Positions 44,173 to 56,600 of a stretch of DNA of 64,000 nt are shown in pieces. A program made the translations under genes and the position numbers. Under the pieces are notes generated by a model, which saw nothing but the letters and a program-made list of their open reading frames with translations, was not told the DNA's origin and made no database searches. The stretch is from the NCBI GenBank assembly GCA_963971425.1, contig OZ020518.1, positions 2,058,263 through 2,122,262 on the forward strand, written 5' to 3'. Each line of letters opens with the position of its first letter. Position 1 is the first letter of the stretch. This stretch comes from Bryoerythrophyllum caledonicum. Lineage: Eukaryota; Streptophyta; Bryopsida; Pottiales; Pottiaceae.

Positions 44173-45638
44173 CCCATTACCGCCCAGAGATGTTTATGAA
44201 AAAACCAAGATTTCTTGTTGATTTTTTTCTTTCAACTGGATTTGATGGAAATGCAATGCCTATATTAATATCTAACCTTACAAAACTGAACTCAATCCAT
44301 GACCTGAACTTTGGGGAAGTTTTGCACAACATCCGACGGTTGATGGAATAGATTATAGTCTTTAACCCCTAAGGTACCGTGACAGTTTTACACCAAAAAC
44401 ACTTCAAAATTGTTGGATTCTAGTGCAATGAATAAAGAAGGAAACAAAAACTTTGATTTTTAGTTCTGACCGTAGGATCTCAATAAAGGCTTATTAAGTA
44501 ATACATGTACAAAATTTCATAAACTTTGATCACACGGATTCAAAGATTATAGTGTTTGAAGTCAAGCAAATGGTTCATTTTCTTCCCTGCGTTTAGTGGA
44601 TCAGCAGACTTTAACTTCACTTGGTGTCAAAAAATTTCACTACACAAGGTCTTAGTCCATTACCATCTTGTTAAGCATGATGTTAGCTCCTCACACACCA
44701 ATTTTTAGAGGTAGAGACCGGGTGTAGCATATTCAAAACAAGTGTGCAAGGAGTGGAGGCTCAAAATTTGTTAATTCACACTTTAATTTTTTTTTAACTG
44801 AATATGTTTTTGATTGATAATCCGAATGGTTAATAAGAAGGTTTACATTACATATTGTTGTGGAAAAAATAAAAAGTGAAAAATATAAAGATACCTAGGC
44901 TTTATGTGGAAAAGAAGAAGTTTTTTTGGTACCTTGCCTGACAATGTGACAATGTGGAATTTTTCAACTATAGTAAAAATTTCAAAGAAGAATGTTGGAA
45001 ATTGACACCATAGGAACCTGACCAAACTTTCAAAAAGCCATTTTTGACACTTGGTCTCTTAGGGGTTAAAGTTACCGTGTATTGATAGTGAAATCTTTGG
45101 ATTTTGGAGGATGTCCTACTTTGACCATCAATAGATTCTTGAAAGATTTTTTTTACTTTAAATTAGAGAGGTCATGTGCACTAGGTTGATAGCTTCGCAT
45201 TGACATATCATATGTGAAGAAAATATTTTAACACAATTATTGGTGATTTTTTTTGCTCTTTCCTACTTGATTGTATACAAAGATGTTCCAACCTTTTACG
45301 AATCAAAATGGAAGTTTCGTATGTGATGAACAATCACATAAACAATGAAGAATCTCTTAAAGACAACGTTCAATCAAAATTTTAGACCAAAATCAATGTG
45401 CATGTGTATGAAATACAAAATAGTATGTGGCATGGTATTCACTGTATTTTGGGTTGTATTCCTAGCTTTTCCAAGAGTTCTATAAATACAAATTATGATC
45501 TAATCGTTGGAAAGTGTTCATGTAATGTGTGCGCAAATCTGAACCTTGTATCTCAAAGCCTAATTCCTCATGGATTTCATACGAATTGAGTTTTAGCACC
45601 TCCGGAGTCCCATTTCGGGCTTCCTGGGCAGTAAAGGG
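44173..45638. mobile_element. Candidate piggyBac-like non-autonomous element
   Basis: The left end is TTAA followed by CCCATTACCGCCCAG. The right end, read inwards, is TTAA followed by CCCTTTACTGCCCAG. Both TTAA copies (44169-44172 and 45639-45642) fit the target duplication of piggyBac elements, whose termini begin with CCC. A second inner inverted pair, TTTAACCCCTAAGGTACCGTG near 44360 and its counterpart near 45062, supports a structured element. The 1.47-kb interior has no transposase. Chance pairing is possible, but two match blocks in the correct orientation make it unlikely. Confidence 0.55.
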
Positions 45639-45642
45639 TTAA

Positions 45643-46130
45643 TGATCTTCCAACCTGAAATGGCCCGACCAACACAACAATGGGGGACAAGTCTAGGATG
45701 GCTTTGTTGACTCACTCACCATCACTCCGAGTGCAAAAACCATGAAAAACCATGGACATTCACTTCTCACTCTCCATTGTGCAAAAACTTACTCGCTGCT
45801 TCAATGGCCTCAGTTGGAGTTCTTCTATTGCTTGCTTGTTGCTCCCTTTTTTGGCGCCCAACACTTGTGCATCTCCATGTGGACCACATCGATGGTTTGT
45901 GCACATGGGACCTAAAAGGGCTACCGAATGGTATTTGGAGGTGAACTTGACATGTCGGTCGGTTTAGCATGTCAAGCATGTTCAACTAAACACGGGCTTG
46001 AAGAACGCGAGTTCTGGACCAATTTGGTATTATCAAGTGCACAACCCTGGAGTGGGATTATGCTTTGAACACGGTTAGTTCGCTCACCTGGAAGGATTTG
46101 GGGTTTAGTGTTTGTGGATGGTGGGTATGG
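45643..46130. other. Intergenic sequence, no gene seen
   Basis: Overlapping short ORFs on both strands (45752-45985) share no recognisable domain. Nothing is supported. Confidence 0.4.
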
Positions 46131-46134
46131 ACTA

Positions 46135-46539
46135 AGGTAGTGGTTGATATTCCCGCCCAAATTTCAGGTTTGCATATTTAGACTTGTGAAAGAAAAAATT
46201 TATGATTTTTGGATGCTGTGCAAAGCTATTGCAAAGGCATCTCCAAAAAAAAAACATTTTTTGAGCATTTCTACAATTTTCTATGAATTTTTAAGAACAA
46301 AGGCTTAGAGTGGCCAATAACCGCTCATAGAGTCATGGTGTTCATGAGAGGTTGGATTCTGAAAATAGAGCACTTGTGCACCAATTCGAACCAATCAGAA
46401 GTTCTCAATTTTCCCAAGCATGGGCGGAATTAGAACAAGCTTGGACACTTTCTGAAGCCAGGCTGGTTGGTTTCTGACACACAGCCCCGGAATGTAGGGT
46501 GCAACAATTGGAAGTGCACTGAAATATCAACCACTACCT
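46135..46539. mobile_element. Short TA-flanked MITE
   Basis: AGGTAGTGGTTGATATT at the left and AATATCAACCACTACCT (allowing one mismatch) at the right form terminal inverted repeats. Both outer flanks are TA. It is 405 bp and non-coding. Confidence 0.6.
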
Positions 46540-46735
46540 TAGGGTGTTGAGGTTTTTGAAGTGCAGTTAAACATCATGCCAGTTTTCTGCCAACGTCTGG
46601 AATTCTTGAGGGTAGCTCTGTTTGAGAATGAGCACAATCATCCCATCTTTGCTTCAAAAAGTATGTCTATTCTTCCATCTCTGCTTTTCTGTTTCAAATT
46701 TGGGGAGATCTGTTGATTGTTTGAGTAAAGTGATA

Positions 46736-47077
46736 AGGTAAGCCTCCCCATAACCAACAAAAACCCATAGCTAATGCGAGTAAATTGGGGTATATCCAAC
46801 CCTTTTCCATTCCATTACCACCAACTCAGCTTTGCTATTAGTCAAAAGACCCTTACTTTTGGTCGTTGGTTATGCAGGGTACCTACTGCTGGCCACCCAC
46901 TAAATATGGCTGCACAGTTTGAAAATTCACAACTAATTCAATTTTCATCAGAAAAATATGAAATCACTTGGGTTGGAATTGTAATTCTATTGGCTATCAG
47001 TGAAAAATAATAGTAAAATTATCTCCTCTCTCCATATATGCACATTCCTTAACTTGTCGATTTTAGGGGGCCTACCT
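46736..47077 (+). repeat. Dispersed MITE family, copy 1
   Basis: The ends AGGTAAGCCTCCCC and GGGGGCCTACCT are partial inverted repeats. The whole segment, including CCCATTACCACCAACTC-like and GTTTGAAAATTCA blocks, recurs in the opposite orientation at 58937-59290. Confidence 0.75.
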
Positions 47078-47262
47078 TTGCTGAATTTTACTCATGAAGG
47101 ACATCAAAGGTTATAGTGGATGTTGATAGTGTGAAAAGAGTGTCTGTTTGTCTTGTTTCTTCTGTTGTCGGTGCTTGCGAGACAAAGATACCTAATCAAA
47201 TCTGCAGCCAAATTTCCAGCTACTTTGTGGATGATGTGATGCAATATTTTGTATAGGATGGG

Positions 47263-47382
47263 GCCCTCCTGGCCGGGCAAGGGCCTCACACGATGTGAGC
47301 TACCCCGACGAGGAGGGCAAGGGCGGAGCCGAGTCCCGAAGAGGAAGGTTGCTCACATCGTGTGAGGCCCGGCCAAGAGGGC
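47263..47382. repeat. GC-rich palindrome (foldback)
   Basis: The left arm (47263-47300: GCCCTCCTGGCCGGGC and CCTCACACGATGTGAGC) pairs with the right arm (47351-47382: GCTCACATCGTGTGAGG and CCCGGCCAAGAGGGC) around about 50 bp. It is much more GC-rich than its surroundings. Confidence 0.75.
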
Positions 47383-47629
47383 TTCACTCGGCATAACGCC
47401 TGATCAGGGCGGCCTGTTACTTTTTTTAAAGCTGCCTCGGAAAAATCACTTCAGGAATTTGGAATGCCGGGTTCTCACGAACATTATGGGAAGGGAGGAT
47501 TGCCGGAATGAATGGGCGCAAATTGAGGCCTGGCGTTATGTAGATGAGAAGTGGGAGAGGATTTTGGGGAAGATAGCGGAGTGGGTGCTCCGCACGTGCG
47601 TAGTGGTGTTGGCCATCCCTGCCGTTCTA

Positions 47630-49171
47630 CAATGACCTTCAAAACTATTCCAATGTTTATACTTGTCCTATTCATAAAATAATGTAGGACAAAAATATTT
47701 ATGGAATGGAACGTAGTAAATTTATTGAAAAGTACAGATAATGTCTAGTTTCTTACAAAAATTCCATCAAAATCTAAGCACTCATTGAAAAGAGAACAAA
47801 TTCTAAAGCTACTCTATACATTGGGACAGTTTTGAAGGTCCAACATGCAATCACCACTTTGTCCATTTTCCTTTGGCCTTCAATACAACTGCTACCCGTC
47901 TGGACATTGATTCTACAATTCTTTTGCAATCATCAATATTGATAGAAGAGAAGGTTTTTTCTATACAAGACCATAAATCAAGTATTCCCTTTGGAGGTAA
48001 ATCATATAGATTTAATTTCCTTTTCAAAATGGCCCAGAGGTTTTCAATAGGATTCAAATCTGGTGATTGAGGAGGCCAAGATAAGATACTAAATTGCTAC
48101 TTAGAAAACCATTGTTTCATGCTATTACTACTATGTATGGGTGAATTATCTTGTTGAAATATGAGTTCTGATGCATCTAAAAAATATTTATTAATTGTAT
48201 CATGTAGATGTTCCTCCAGTATTTTTTGATAACCATGTTGATTGAGGCGACCTTCAATTCTATGTATCATGCCACGTCCATGTATGCACATGCATCCACA
48301 TATCATCACAAAACCACCTCCATGTTTAGCTGTCAAAACAATAGTCCGCTTTGATAGATCTCGTGGATCACGAACCCAACACCAAATTCTTCCATTTGAA
48401 GAAAATCTATTAACCTTAGTCTCACAGGAAAATATCACGTGACTCTAGTCATCAATGGTCCATTGTTCATACCTTTTGGCGAATTCTAAACGAGACCTAA
48501 TATTTTTACTTACAAATGTGGTTTCTTCACTTTCACATGTGATTGCAAACTTGCTCTACGAAGTGCACAACATAAAGTAACTTCACTCACTTGTACTCCA
48601 AAAACTTCTCTCACCTATTTAGTAGCTTGTCTTGCACTAGACACCTTTCCTCTAGTTAAACTACTTATACAAGACCGGTTCATCTGACTTTTCAATTTGT
48701 GTGGTCTACCCCCAACTAGAAGATTTGCATCTGGCAAATACTTTTTACAAAGCCTTTGTACACTTGACTTCCCAACATGCGAAGACTTTGCCACCTCTCT
48801 CACACTATAGCCTTTCTAAAGTAAAGAGAGTACAATGGTCTCACCATTTTCTCTTCTAAAGAAAAACACAAGAACAACTTATAGATGTATATGTAAATGC
48901 AAGAAGACACAAACCAAGCAATTTACAATGCATCTACTCTTCAACAGCTATGCTCACATGGTATATGGACATGGACCTTTAAAATTGTCCCAATGAAGAA
49001 GAAATATCTTAAGCTTCAATCCATGCACATGCATGTAGATACAAGTGGCAAGACTTGTACTTCAATTGCCTTACTGAGAATAGGAAGTAACTACAAAGTT
49101 GCCATGTCACTTCAACATGCAATCAAACAAATTTCAAACGATAAACATTGGGACAATTTGTAAGGTCACTG
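47630..49171 (-). mobile_element. Tc1-like DNA transposon, inactive
   Basis: The element is bounded by TA (47628-47629 and 49172-49173). The terminal repeats CAATGACCTTCAAAACTATT and, read inwards from the right, CAGTGACCTTACAAATTGTC are similar. At 1542 bp it has the usual Tc1 size. It encodes a broken transposase on the minus strand. Internal copies of the terminal word occur near 47828 (GTTTTGAAGGTC). Confidence 0.85.
47851..48803 (-). pseudogene. Tc1-like transposase (DD34E type), broken
   Basis: Reading the minus strand, an N-terminal helix-turn-helix region (VAKSSHVGKSSVQRLCKK, near 48780) is followed by the DDE region: FSCETKVNRF near 48425, IFQQDNSPIHSS near 48145, and SPDLNPIENLWAILKRKLN near 48050. 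There are 34 residues between the second Asp and the Glu, the Tc1 spacing. The first catalytic Asp is replaced by Cys (TGT) in the FSxET motif. Stops near 48100, 48610 and between 48440 and 48580 break the frame. It is therefore dead both in sequence and in its active site. Confidence 0.85.
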
Positions 49172-49173
49172 TA

Positions 49174-49950
49174 TTTCACGATATCCTATGTCAGCTCAAA
49201 ATAATTTGGCTAAAATGGGCCAAAATGCTATGACAAAAACTTGGCTGCTATAAATCCATTGTTAAAAAGTCAAAAAATAAAAGAAAAACGGCGAGAATTT
49301 AATGCGGCCAAGCTGGAGGATAGCAACTTAGCGACGGGGTGGGGCCGCACTGTGCTAAAAAAGTCAAGAAGCATACTTCCTATTGCCATTCACGCACAGT
49401 CCATGCAAGCCAACCTACTACTGTAGCATGCCTTGTGTAGCCCTTTCTGACATGGCTTTTGTTGGGAATTAGCCACAAGAAGCGCCACTCCCACGCATTC
49501 ATCGCTTACTGCGCCTGCCGTTGAGCGCATGTTGTCGCTAGTGCGTCTAGATGCCGCCACTTCCTCCTCGCTTGACATCCCTGTGAAGTTTGGTGGGCTG
49601 CATTAGCCTAGGGTTTTCAAACTCTTTCAGTCTTTCCCACCTTCAGACACCTTGATGGGCCGCCCATTGCCTTGAATATGAGAGTTCATGGTGCATACAG
49701 CAGTTGTTGGGGAGATCTCTAGGTGGGTGTTGCAGTTAGCGAAGATTATGGCGTATCGTTGGCAGTAGATTCTGATGTTCTGGGAGGGTGGAGGTGGAGT
49801 GAGGCGGCGACGGCGGAAACCTGGAGCTTTGATATCATATTTAGAGGTAGAGGTTGTGCGCATTGTAGATCTGTTGTGTTTGAGGTGTGTGTGCTTGCAA
49901 GAGAGCGTCTCACTTTTGCTACGTCTATGTTTGTGTAGCTCATGTAGGTG
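49174..49950. other. Intergenic sequence upstream of the hAT-related region
   Basis: No gene is supported. The short ORFs on both strands here have no domains. It may contain the 5' end of the hAT element, but I could not identify its terminal repeats. Confidence 0.35.
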
Positions 49951-50757
49951 GATGGCGTCGAATTCTATCATGGAGAATGCTAGTAGTGGTGGTGATGTCG
50001 GCGTTGAGGGCGGTGTTGCTGCATCTGAAGGAGATCTATCTAATTCACCGATTTTCATCAGTGATGGGGAGAGCGCTTTTCGGCGATTTGTAGTCACTTG
50101 AAGGCCGTACGTGGAGGCGCGGCGCGGTGGAAGCGCCCAAAGAAGGCGTTGCAAGCACAACGTCAGTAGGTGTTGGATCTACTAAAGCACCTGGTGCAAG
50201 CATTGCAGGCGCGAGATCTGAAGATGGGTATTTTGGAGCGGGCAAAGTTGGTGTTGGTGATATTGGAGCAGGCGATGGCAGCATTGCTGGGAGTCGCACT
50301 AGTGCATGCGATGGTGTCGGTGGTGAGAGCCGCCGTCGAGCAGGCGATGGTGGCGGTTGTGGTAGCCACGCTGGAGCCGGCGATGCTGGCTTAGCTGAGA
50401 GTCCTGGTGTAGTGGAGTCAAGTCGACTGAGAGAGCCACGTGGATGTTGCGGCGTTGAAGCAGGCAACTCCGGCGGAGCTGACGATGAACCACCTCACTC
50501 CGACAGCACTGACGATGCCGAAGTGCCACTTGCCAGAGGAGCCAACGTTGGCGGTACAACACCAAAATCAGCTGCCGCGGCTAACACTCGAGTTGTGCGT
50601 GCGGTGTCGATAGAAGGTGATTTTTTTAATTTTTTAAATTTAATGCTCAAAGTCTTGTGTGTGATATCATTTGCCTTGTTTGCTGCTTTAGTTTTTAAAT
50701 TTTTTTGAAGCCTTTACACGATTTTGGTTCTCTATGTCATGTTGAGACGCCTTGTGC

Positions 50758-50969
50758 TGATGTTGTGGTTTTTTGAATTTTTTGGAAGTTTTGAAGGCTC
50801 TCCGTATTTCATCTTCTCTTTCTCATTTGTAAATACCTTGTGGTGCTATCGGCTACTTTGTATTGATGTTGTGGTTTTTTGAATTTTTTGGAAGTTTTGA
50901 AGGCTCTCCGTATTTCATCTTCTCTTTCTCATTTGTAAATACCTTGTGGTGCTATCGGCTACTTTGTAT
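50758..50969. repeat. 106-bp perfect or near-perfect tandem duplication
   Basis: Two adjacent 106-bp copies start with TGATGTTGTGGTTTTTTGAA, and a third begins at 50970. More diverged copies of the same theme (CCTTGTAGTGCT, GTGTTGATGTTGT) continue to about 51260. Confidence 0.85.
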
Positions 50970-51329
50970 TGATGTTGTGGATTTTTAAAAAAATATTACG
51001 CTCCAAACTCTATAATGTTTTAGCCTCTCTTTTTCATGTGTGGATGGATGCCTTGTAGTGCTGTGAGTTGTCTTGTGTTGGTGATGTGGTTTTCAAAATA
51101 CTTTTCTAAGTTTCAAAGTCTAGATATATTATGTGTGAATGCCATGTAGTGCTATCAGCTGCCTTGTGTTGATGTTGTCGTTTTCAAAATACTTTTCTAA
51201 GTTTCAAAGTCTAGATATGTTATTGCATCTCTTTTTCATGTGTAGATGTCTTGTAGTGATCTCAGCTGCAGCTACCATGTTTGAGTCCTTTTTTTTTAAA
51301 CATAACTTCAAGTTACAAATCCTTTCAAA

Positions 51330-51740
51330 GTGTCTAGTTGTAGTTTAAGTCTTAATAACTTAAAGTTAAAGTATAAGTTAAGCCTTTCCAACTTTCACTT
51401 TAAGCCTTTAAGTTTTAGTTCAAGCCTTTCCAACTTCAAGTTTAAGTTCAAATAAATAAGCTTTTATAACTTTAAAGTTCAATCCCTTTTTATCACTTTT
51501 CTTTATATGATTGAAAGTATTAAAGCCTTCAAACTTTTAGTTTAAATTTAAACCTTCATAACTGAGAACTAAATATATTGTTAAGCCTTTCTCAAGTTTC
51601 ATTTTAAGCCTTTCCAACTTTAAGTTTAAGCCTTTCCAACTTTCAATTTATGCCTATAAGTTCTAGTTTGAGCCTTTCCAACTTTGAATTTAAGTTTAAG
51701 TTTAAGTGTTTGTTACTTTCAACTTCAAAGCCTCTTTTTA
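51330..51740. repeat. Degenerate repeat of TTTAAGCCTTTCCAACTTTAAG-like units
   Basis: A word of the type TAAGCCTTTCCAACTTT recurs at least six times (about 51378, 51430, 51598, 51625 and 51675 among others) with variable spacing. It is AT-rich and non-coding. Confidence 0.65.
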
Positions 51741-53619
51741 GATTTTTAAAAAAAATTGTACAACTTTAAGTTTCAAAGCCTTTGCAATGTTTATGTCTAA
51801 ATCATGTATGTTTTTTGATGGAAGAGAATTTTGCTACCATGATTGAGTCTTTAAAAAAAATTATTAAGTTTCAAAGTGTTTGCAATGTATTGTTTGAATC
51901 TTATATGTAAGCTTAGCTGCTACTGCCATGTTTGAATCTTATATTAGAACAAGTTTAACCCTATAGCCTTCTCAAAGTTTATGTTTGAATCATGTCTCTG
52001 TTGTGATGCCAGCTACTATTGTTGCCATGTTTGAGTCGTTTGTTTTGGCTCAATTTTAAGTTCCAAAAACTAAATAAAAATTATGTTTGAATCATGTATG
52101 TGTAGTGATCACAACTGCGGCTGCAGCTATGCCCATGCTAGATGCAGAAGTGGTGGGGGGTGATTGGAGAGCTGCTGGCACCTTGTGTACTTTAGGCGGT
52201 GAAGTTAGTTTCCGTCCAACAGTAGCTGCAATTGCTACTGTGGTAGAAGGTGTGGGCGCTGATAGCACTGAGTTGCATGTGCATGTTTGCCTCTTCTTCT
52301 CTGGCCCAGAGCAAGAGAGGATCGTCACACGTGAGCAACGGAAGATCCAAAAGCGTTTAGAGAAGGAGGCGGCTGACAAGTGTAGGGACCTCCGGAAGCC
52401 AGAGCCAGCTGCAAGATCGGCTGCAAAGGTTGGTGTGACTTTGGAGCTCTTCTTCCAATCCTCCAGAAATGCCTTGAGTAAAGCTCCTATCTTGTGGCCG
52501 AGCACTGTGAAGGACATTGGAGCGGATACATCAACAAAAGTGTCGAATGTAGAAGCAATTTCTAATTCAACATCAGATATAGTCTTGGTGTCGAGCACAC
52601 CTCCACATAGCAATCCAACAGTGCAACTGTTGGACACCGGAGGGAGGGGGAATCAACAAGAAGTGGATGTTTGCAAGAAGGATAAGCGGCCTTTGGCAAC
52701 TACAAAAGCTGCCCCTAAGCGCAAGAATGTTGGACCGTCTTTACGGCTTCCAGGGTCTTCGAGGCTTGGTGCGTCATCCGGAGGGTCAACGTCCACTGTT
52801 CAAGCTCCCGTTCAGGTGTATGCTTTGTTTAAGTCTTTCTCATGTACAGTGGGCTCTCTTTATAAAAGCATCTAATATATCAGCAAATTCATTATAACAA
52901 GCGGCGTGGGCCCAGAACATTTAGTTGCTCTCTACAACAGCCATTTGCTATCACAACAACTTCCATCAAACCAAATTGTCACCCCACATAACATCCATTC
53001 AATCTAAGGCATGTCAGAATTGGTCATTATCAAGGAATAGTCCCCATTGGTAAGATAAATTTGTTATTGTGGATTCCCATGAGAGTTGCCATCAATGATG
53101 AAGTTTAGTTACATGCCATCCATTGTTGAGGTTACATGCCCATCAACTGCCTTGATGTGCACTAATTGCTTGCACTAAATGCTCAGTTTTTTTTAGTTCT
53201 GCATGTGTCTGACCAACCCCTTGACTAGTATGCGTCATACAGAGATTACTTGCACCATCATCCTTTGATGCCATACTTTGATAGAATCATTCATTCAACA
53301 ATACCATTTAATAGTCTTCCCACCCTTCCCATTACAACATCCATTTAATATTACAGCCTCTATATATAACAGGCATAATCAACAGGGTTGTTATAAAGGG
53401 AGCTGACTGTATATGCTTTGTTTAAGTCTTTCTCAACTTCAGATGAAGTTGCTATGTTTGAGTCTTTTTTTATAAACTGTTTTTTGTGTTTGAATTGTCT
53501 TTGTGGTTTGAGTCTTTTGAATGTATGTTTGGTGATGTCAACGGCTCCTGCGATGTTTGAGTCTCTTTTTTTACTGATCTTAGATGGTTGCTACTATATT
53601 GCTCATGTGATTTTGACCA

Positions 53620-56600
53620 GCGGTGGCAGCGAATCTAGCGACTCCGATTTTGAGCGCATACCTCAAGTGAAGCGGACATCTCGCGAATATGACCTAAAGC
53701 GCCGTTTCTACCGTGAGTGGGCTGCGTGGTTTCCGTGGTCTGTTGGTGTTGTGGTAAATGGGAAAGACCATGTCAAGTGCATAGTTTGTACCATTATTGA
53801 TGGGAAAGATAAACTCCTTAAGCATGAGGGCCAATGCAAGGTACTTTTAGTTCTTATGTCTTATGCCTTTTTTAATATGCTTATATGATTGAATTCTTGT
53901 ACTTTGTTCTATCTCTTGAATCAATTCTGACCATGATTTCTGTGCAATCCTCCTTTGGAAGCTGAGAAGGATGGTGAAGTGAAGGGTGTGAAAGCAGGCA
54001 ACATCTACATCAAAAAGAAGTGCACACATCAGAGAAATGCTGCTGATTTTGCCAGGCGACCACATGCAACAGTCCTTTAGCGAGTCAATTTCATGACCTC
54101 AAGCAACCGTCTGAAGAAGTTATCCCAATTTGCCACAATTTTTCAAGTGCTCCAGAGTGGTAGACCGATGCTAGAATTTCAAGATCGACAGAGGTTGTAT
54201 ACCTTTTTGAAATTTCCAAATGTTTTAAGAATACATCAGTCCCTTTTCTCTAGGTGGATCATGGCTGAGGCCATATTTGATGTTGTAGGTTCTTGAATAA
54301 TCTCACTTTTTCATTTTTCTTGTATGTTGTAGTATATAGGTTGTTACTCATCATAGGTTGGGAGTCTTGAATGTCTACAGCCTTTTCTTATTCTGAGAGG
54401 GGCTACATTGATGCATGGGCTGATAGATAGTGGATTGTCTTCACTCATAGGGAGGAAGTTTGAGTAGCTGAAATGTATGGCTGCCTTGATTGAATGGAAC
54501 GCAACCTTGGTCTAGTGCATAGCAGTGTTGGGGCTTGAGTGTAGAGTTGCTGGAAGTGCTTTTCAATTATAGGAACATTCTTAATCTAATAACAATGTGT
54601 TGTGTGCCTTGTATAGCTCAAAGATCATTTGAAGGCAAAGATTGAGGGTGCAAACTTCATTGCAATCTCTTGTGATGAGGTCATGGCAGTCGATAATTCA
54701 TCATGGATTTCCATCCATACTTACGTGGTGGAAAATTGGCGTCGTGTGCCTTTGCTTCTGAAGGTGCACAAAATCACTGATGGCTCAAAGGCTGATGACA
54801 TTCTCATGGTGTTGATTCAGGTCTTGAATGAACGTCGAGGACTTGATGCCATTGACATTCAGCAGCGACTTTTGAGCTTTGGAGCTGACGAACATGCGGT
54901 TTTCCAAGGCCACATCAACGGAGTCTCCAAGCAGCTTAAGGAAAAGCATGCTCTTTTTTCTCAGAGCGTTCATTGTTTTGTTCACAGATATAACTTGGCA
55001 TTCAAGGTCTTAAGTAAAAGATGGCAATCATGAAAGCAAGATGTTTTCATTGGCCATTTTGTTGTAGCCCTCTCCACATGTGATGGTCAATTTTTAAAAC
55101 ATTATGTTGACCTTGCCACTTCGTACTGCACGGATGAGTTCACCAATTTCAGGGCGTTGTTGGAACTTTCCCACTTCAATATCTTTTTGAAGTCGGATGT
55201 AAAACCTAAACACTCAATGAGAGCAGCTGATGTGGAAGTTGGATGGCGTGGAGGTACCTGCTTTCCACGAAAACAAACCCATTGATTGTATGGTCTTTCA
55301 ATCCATGGCTGCCAACGTTAAGGTGCAATGCACAAGTGCGTCTTCTACCTTTTGTATTTATGTATTTTATTATTGTGGCTCATAGCTCACCTTAGTTGTT
55401 TGTACCATTTTTTGTGTACAGAGGCTGCAAAAGCCTTAAGGGTTGAACTGAAGGAGCACTTTCCCTTGGCGGAGACGTTGAACGCGATGTGGATATTCTA
55501 TCCCCAGTGTTGGATGCAAGAAAATTCTTGTAGAGTGATTTTTCACTACTCTAAGAAAACACCCAAGTATACCCACACCTCATAGGATTCGTTACGGGGA
55601 TGATCATACGCCTAGTTTTAAGTAATTGGAGCTTAATTGTGTAGTTAAGGCTATCTTCTCGGTTAATTCTTAAGGTTATTTATCTATCTTTTAGGAAATT
55701 AGGGTTGTTAGCATCACTCTTAAGGGGTCCATCCACAAAATAAAATCCCAAAGGATCTCTCATGCCTTAAGAATGAACATTAGTCCTTTTAAGATTGTGC
55801 TTATGCCACTAACTCTTAAACATATGCCACACTGGGCTAATGGAAGATTCCATTAAGTCTCATTGCATTGGTTCCTTAATTACACCCTTTAAGAATTCAA
55901 AGCTTTACCTCATACAAATCGTTCCACTTTTCACGTCCGTCCACTCGATCCACATCATCACGTACTTAAGATAAGGGTTAGTCTCAAGAATCACACACAC
56001 AAGTTAACTTAAGTCTTAAGGAATTCACCTCTTAAGTTCACTTATCCATGATTAACCCTTTAAGACTACGGTGTTCTACACTTATTCGTACCATTTAGTC
56101 TTTAAGATATTTGACTAATACTTAAGACTTCACTCCTCGTCGACTCCATGTTCTTAAGAACACAACCTCTGGTTTTTAGTTCTTAAGCACTTATACACTT
56201 ACTTAGGACTGATCCCTTAAGAACCTACACAGCCTAGACCAAATCAGCCTTACAGTGTTCTTAAGTTTCCATCTTAAGACTACCAAAACAGGGAATGCAT
56301 CTCGCTGAATGCAAATGATGTCCCATGTTCTCACCCATACACACCTTTAAGTCCAAGCCCTTAAACTTAAAAGTCTCCTAGTACCTAAGGTCTTAATCTT
56401 CATAAGCTTATGTTATCCAAACTTGGACTTAAGATTCTTTAGTTTCTATGTTCTTTTCTGAAGTCTTCCTTTAGGATTTGTTCCTTACTTACTCTCTTAT
56501 GATAGATTCTTTAATACTCACAAATTAGTCTACCTTAAAGAATCCCTTCTTTTAAGGCTAGACTTAAATGCTAATTATTTGTATGCATAATATGACACTC

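Larger units (their letters stand above)
49950..52815 (+). pseudogene. Possible upstream exons of the hAT element gene, low complexity
   Basis: Three open stretches lie on the plus strand: about 49951-50101 (acidic, SSGGDVGVEGGVAASEGD), 50127-50620 (Gly/Ala/Ser-rich, GAGDG repeats) and about 52110-52815 (a charged segment REQRKIQKRLEKEAADKCRD and a basic APKRKN tail). The last ends at a plausible donor (CCCGTTCAG/GTGTAT). I recognise no domain. Their position before the hAT zinc finger suggests N-terminal exons of the transposon gene, but the phases do not join cleanly, so the model is uncertain. Confidence 0.35.

Noticed and set aside
49627-50467. Long minus-strand frames near 49.6-50.5 kb
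   Set aside because: They are mirror images of the low-complexity Gly/Ala-rich plus-strand frame and show no domain or splice context.
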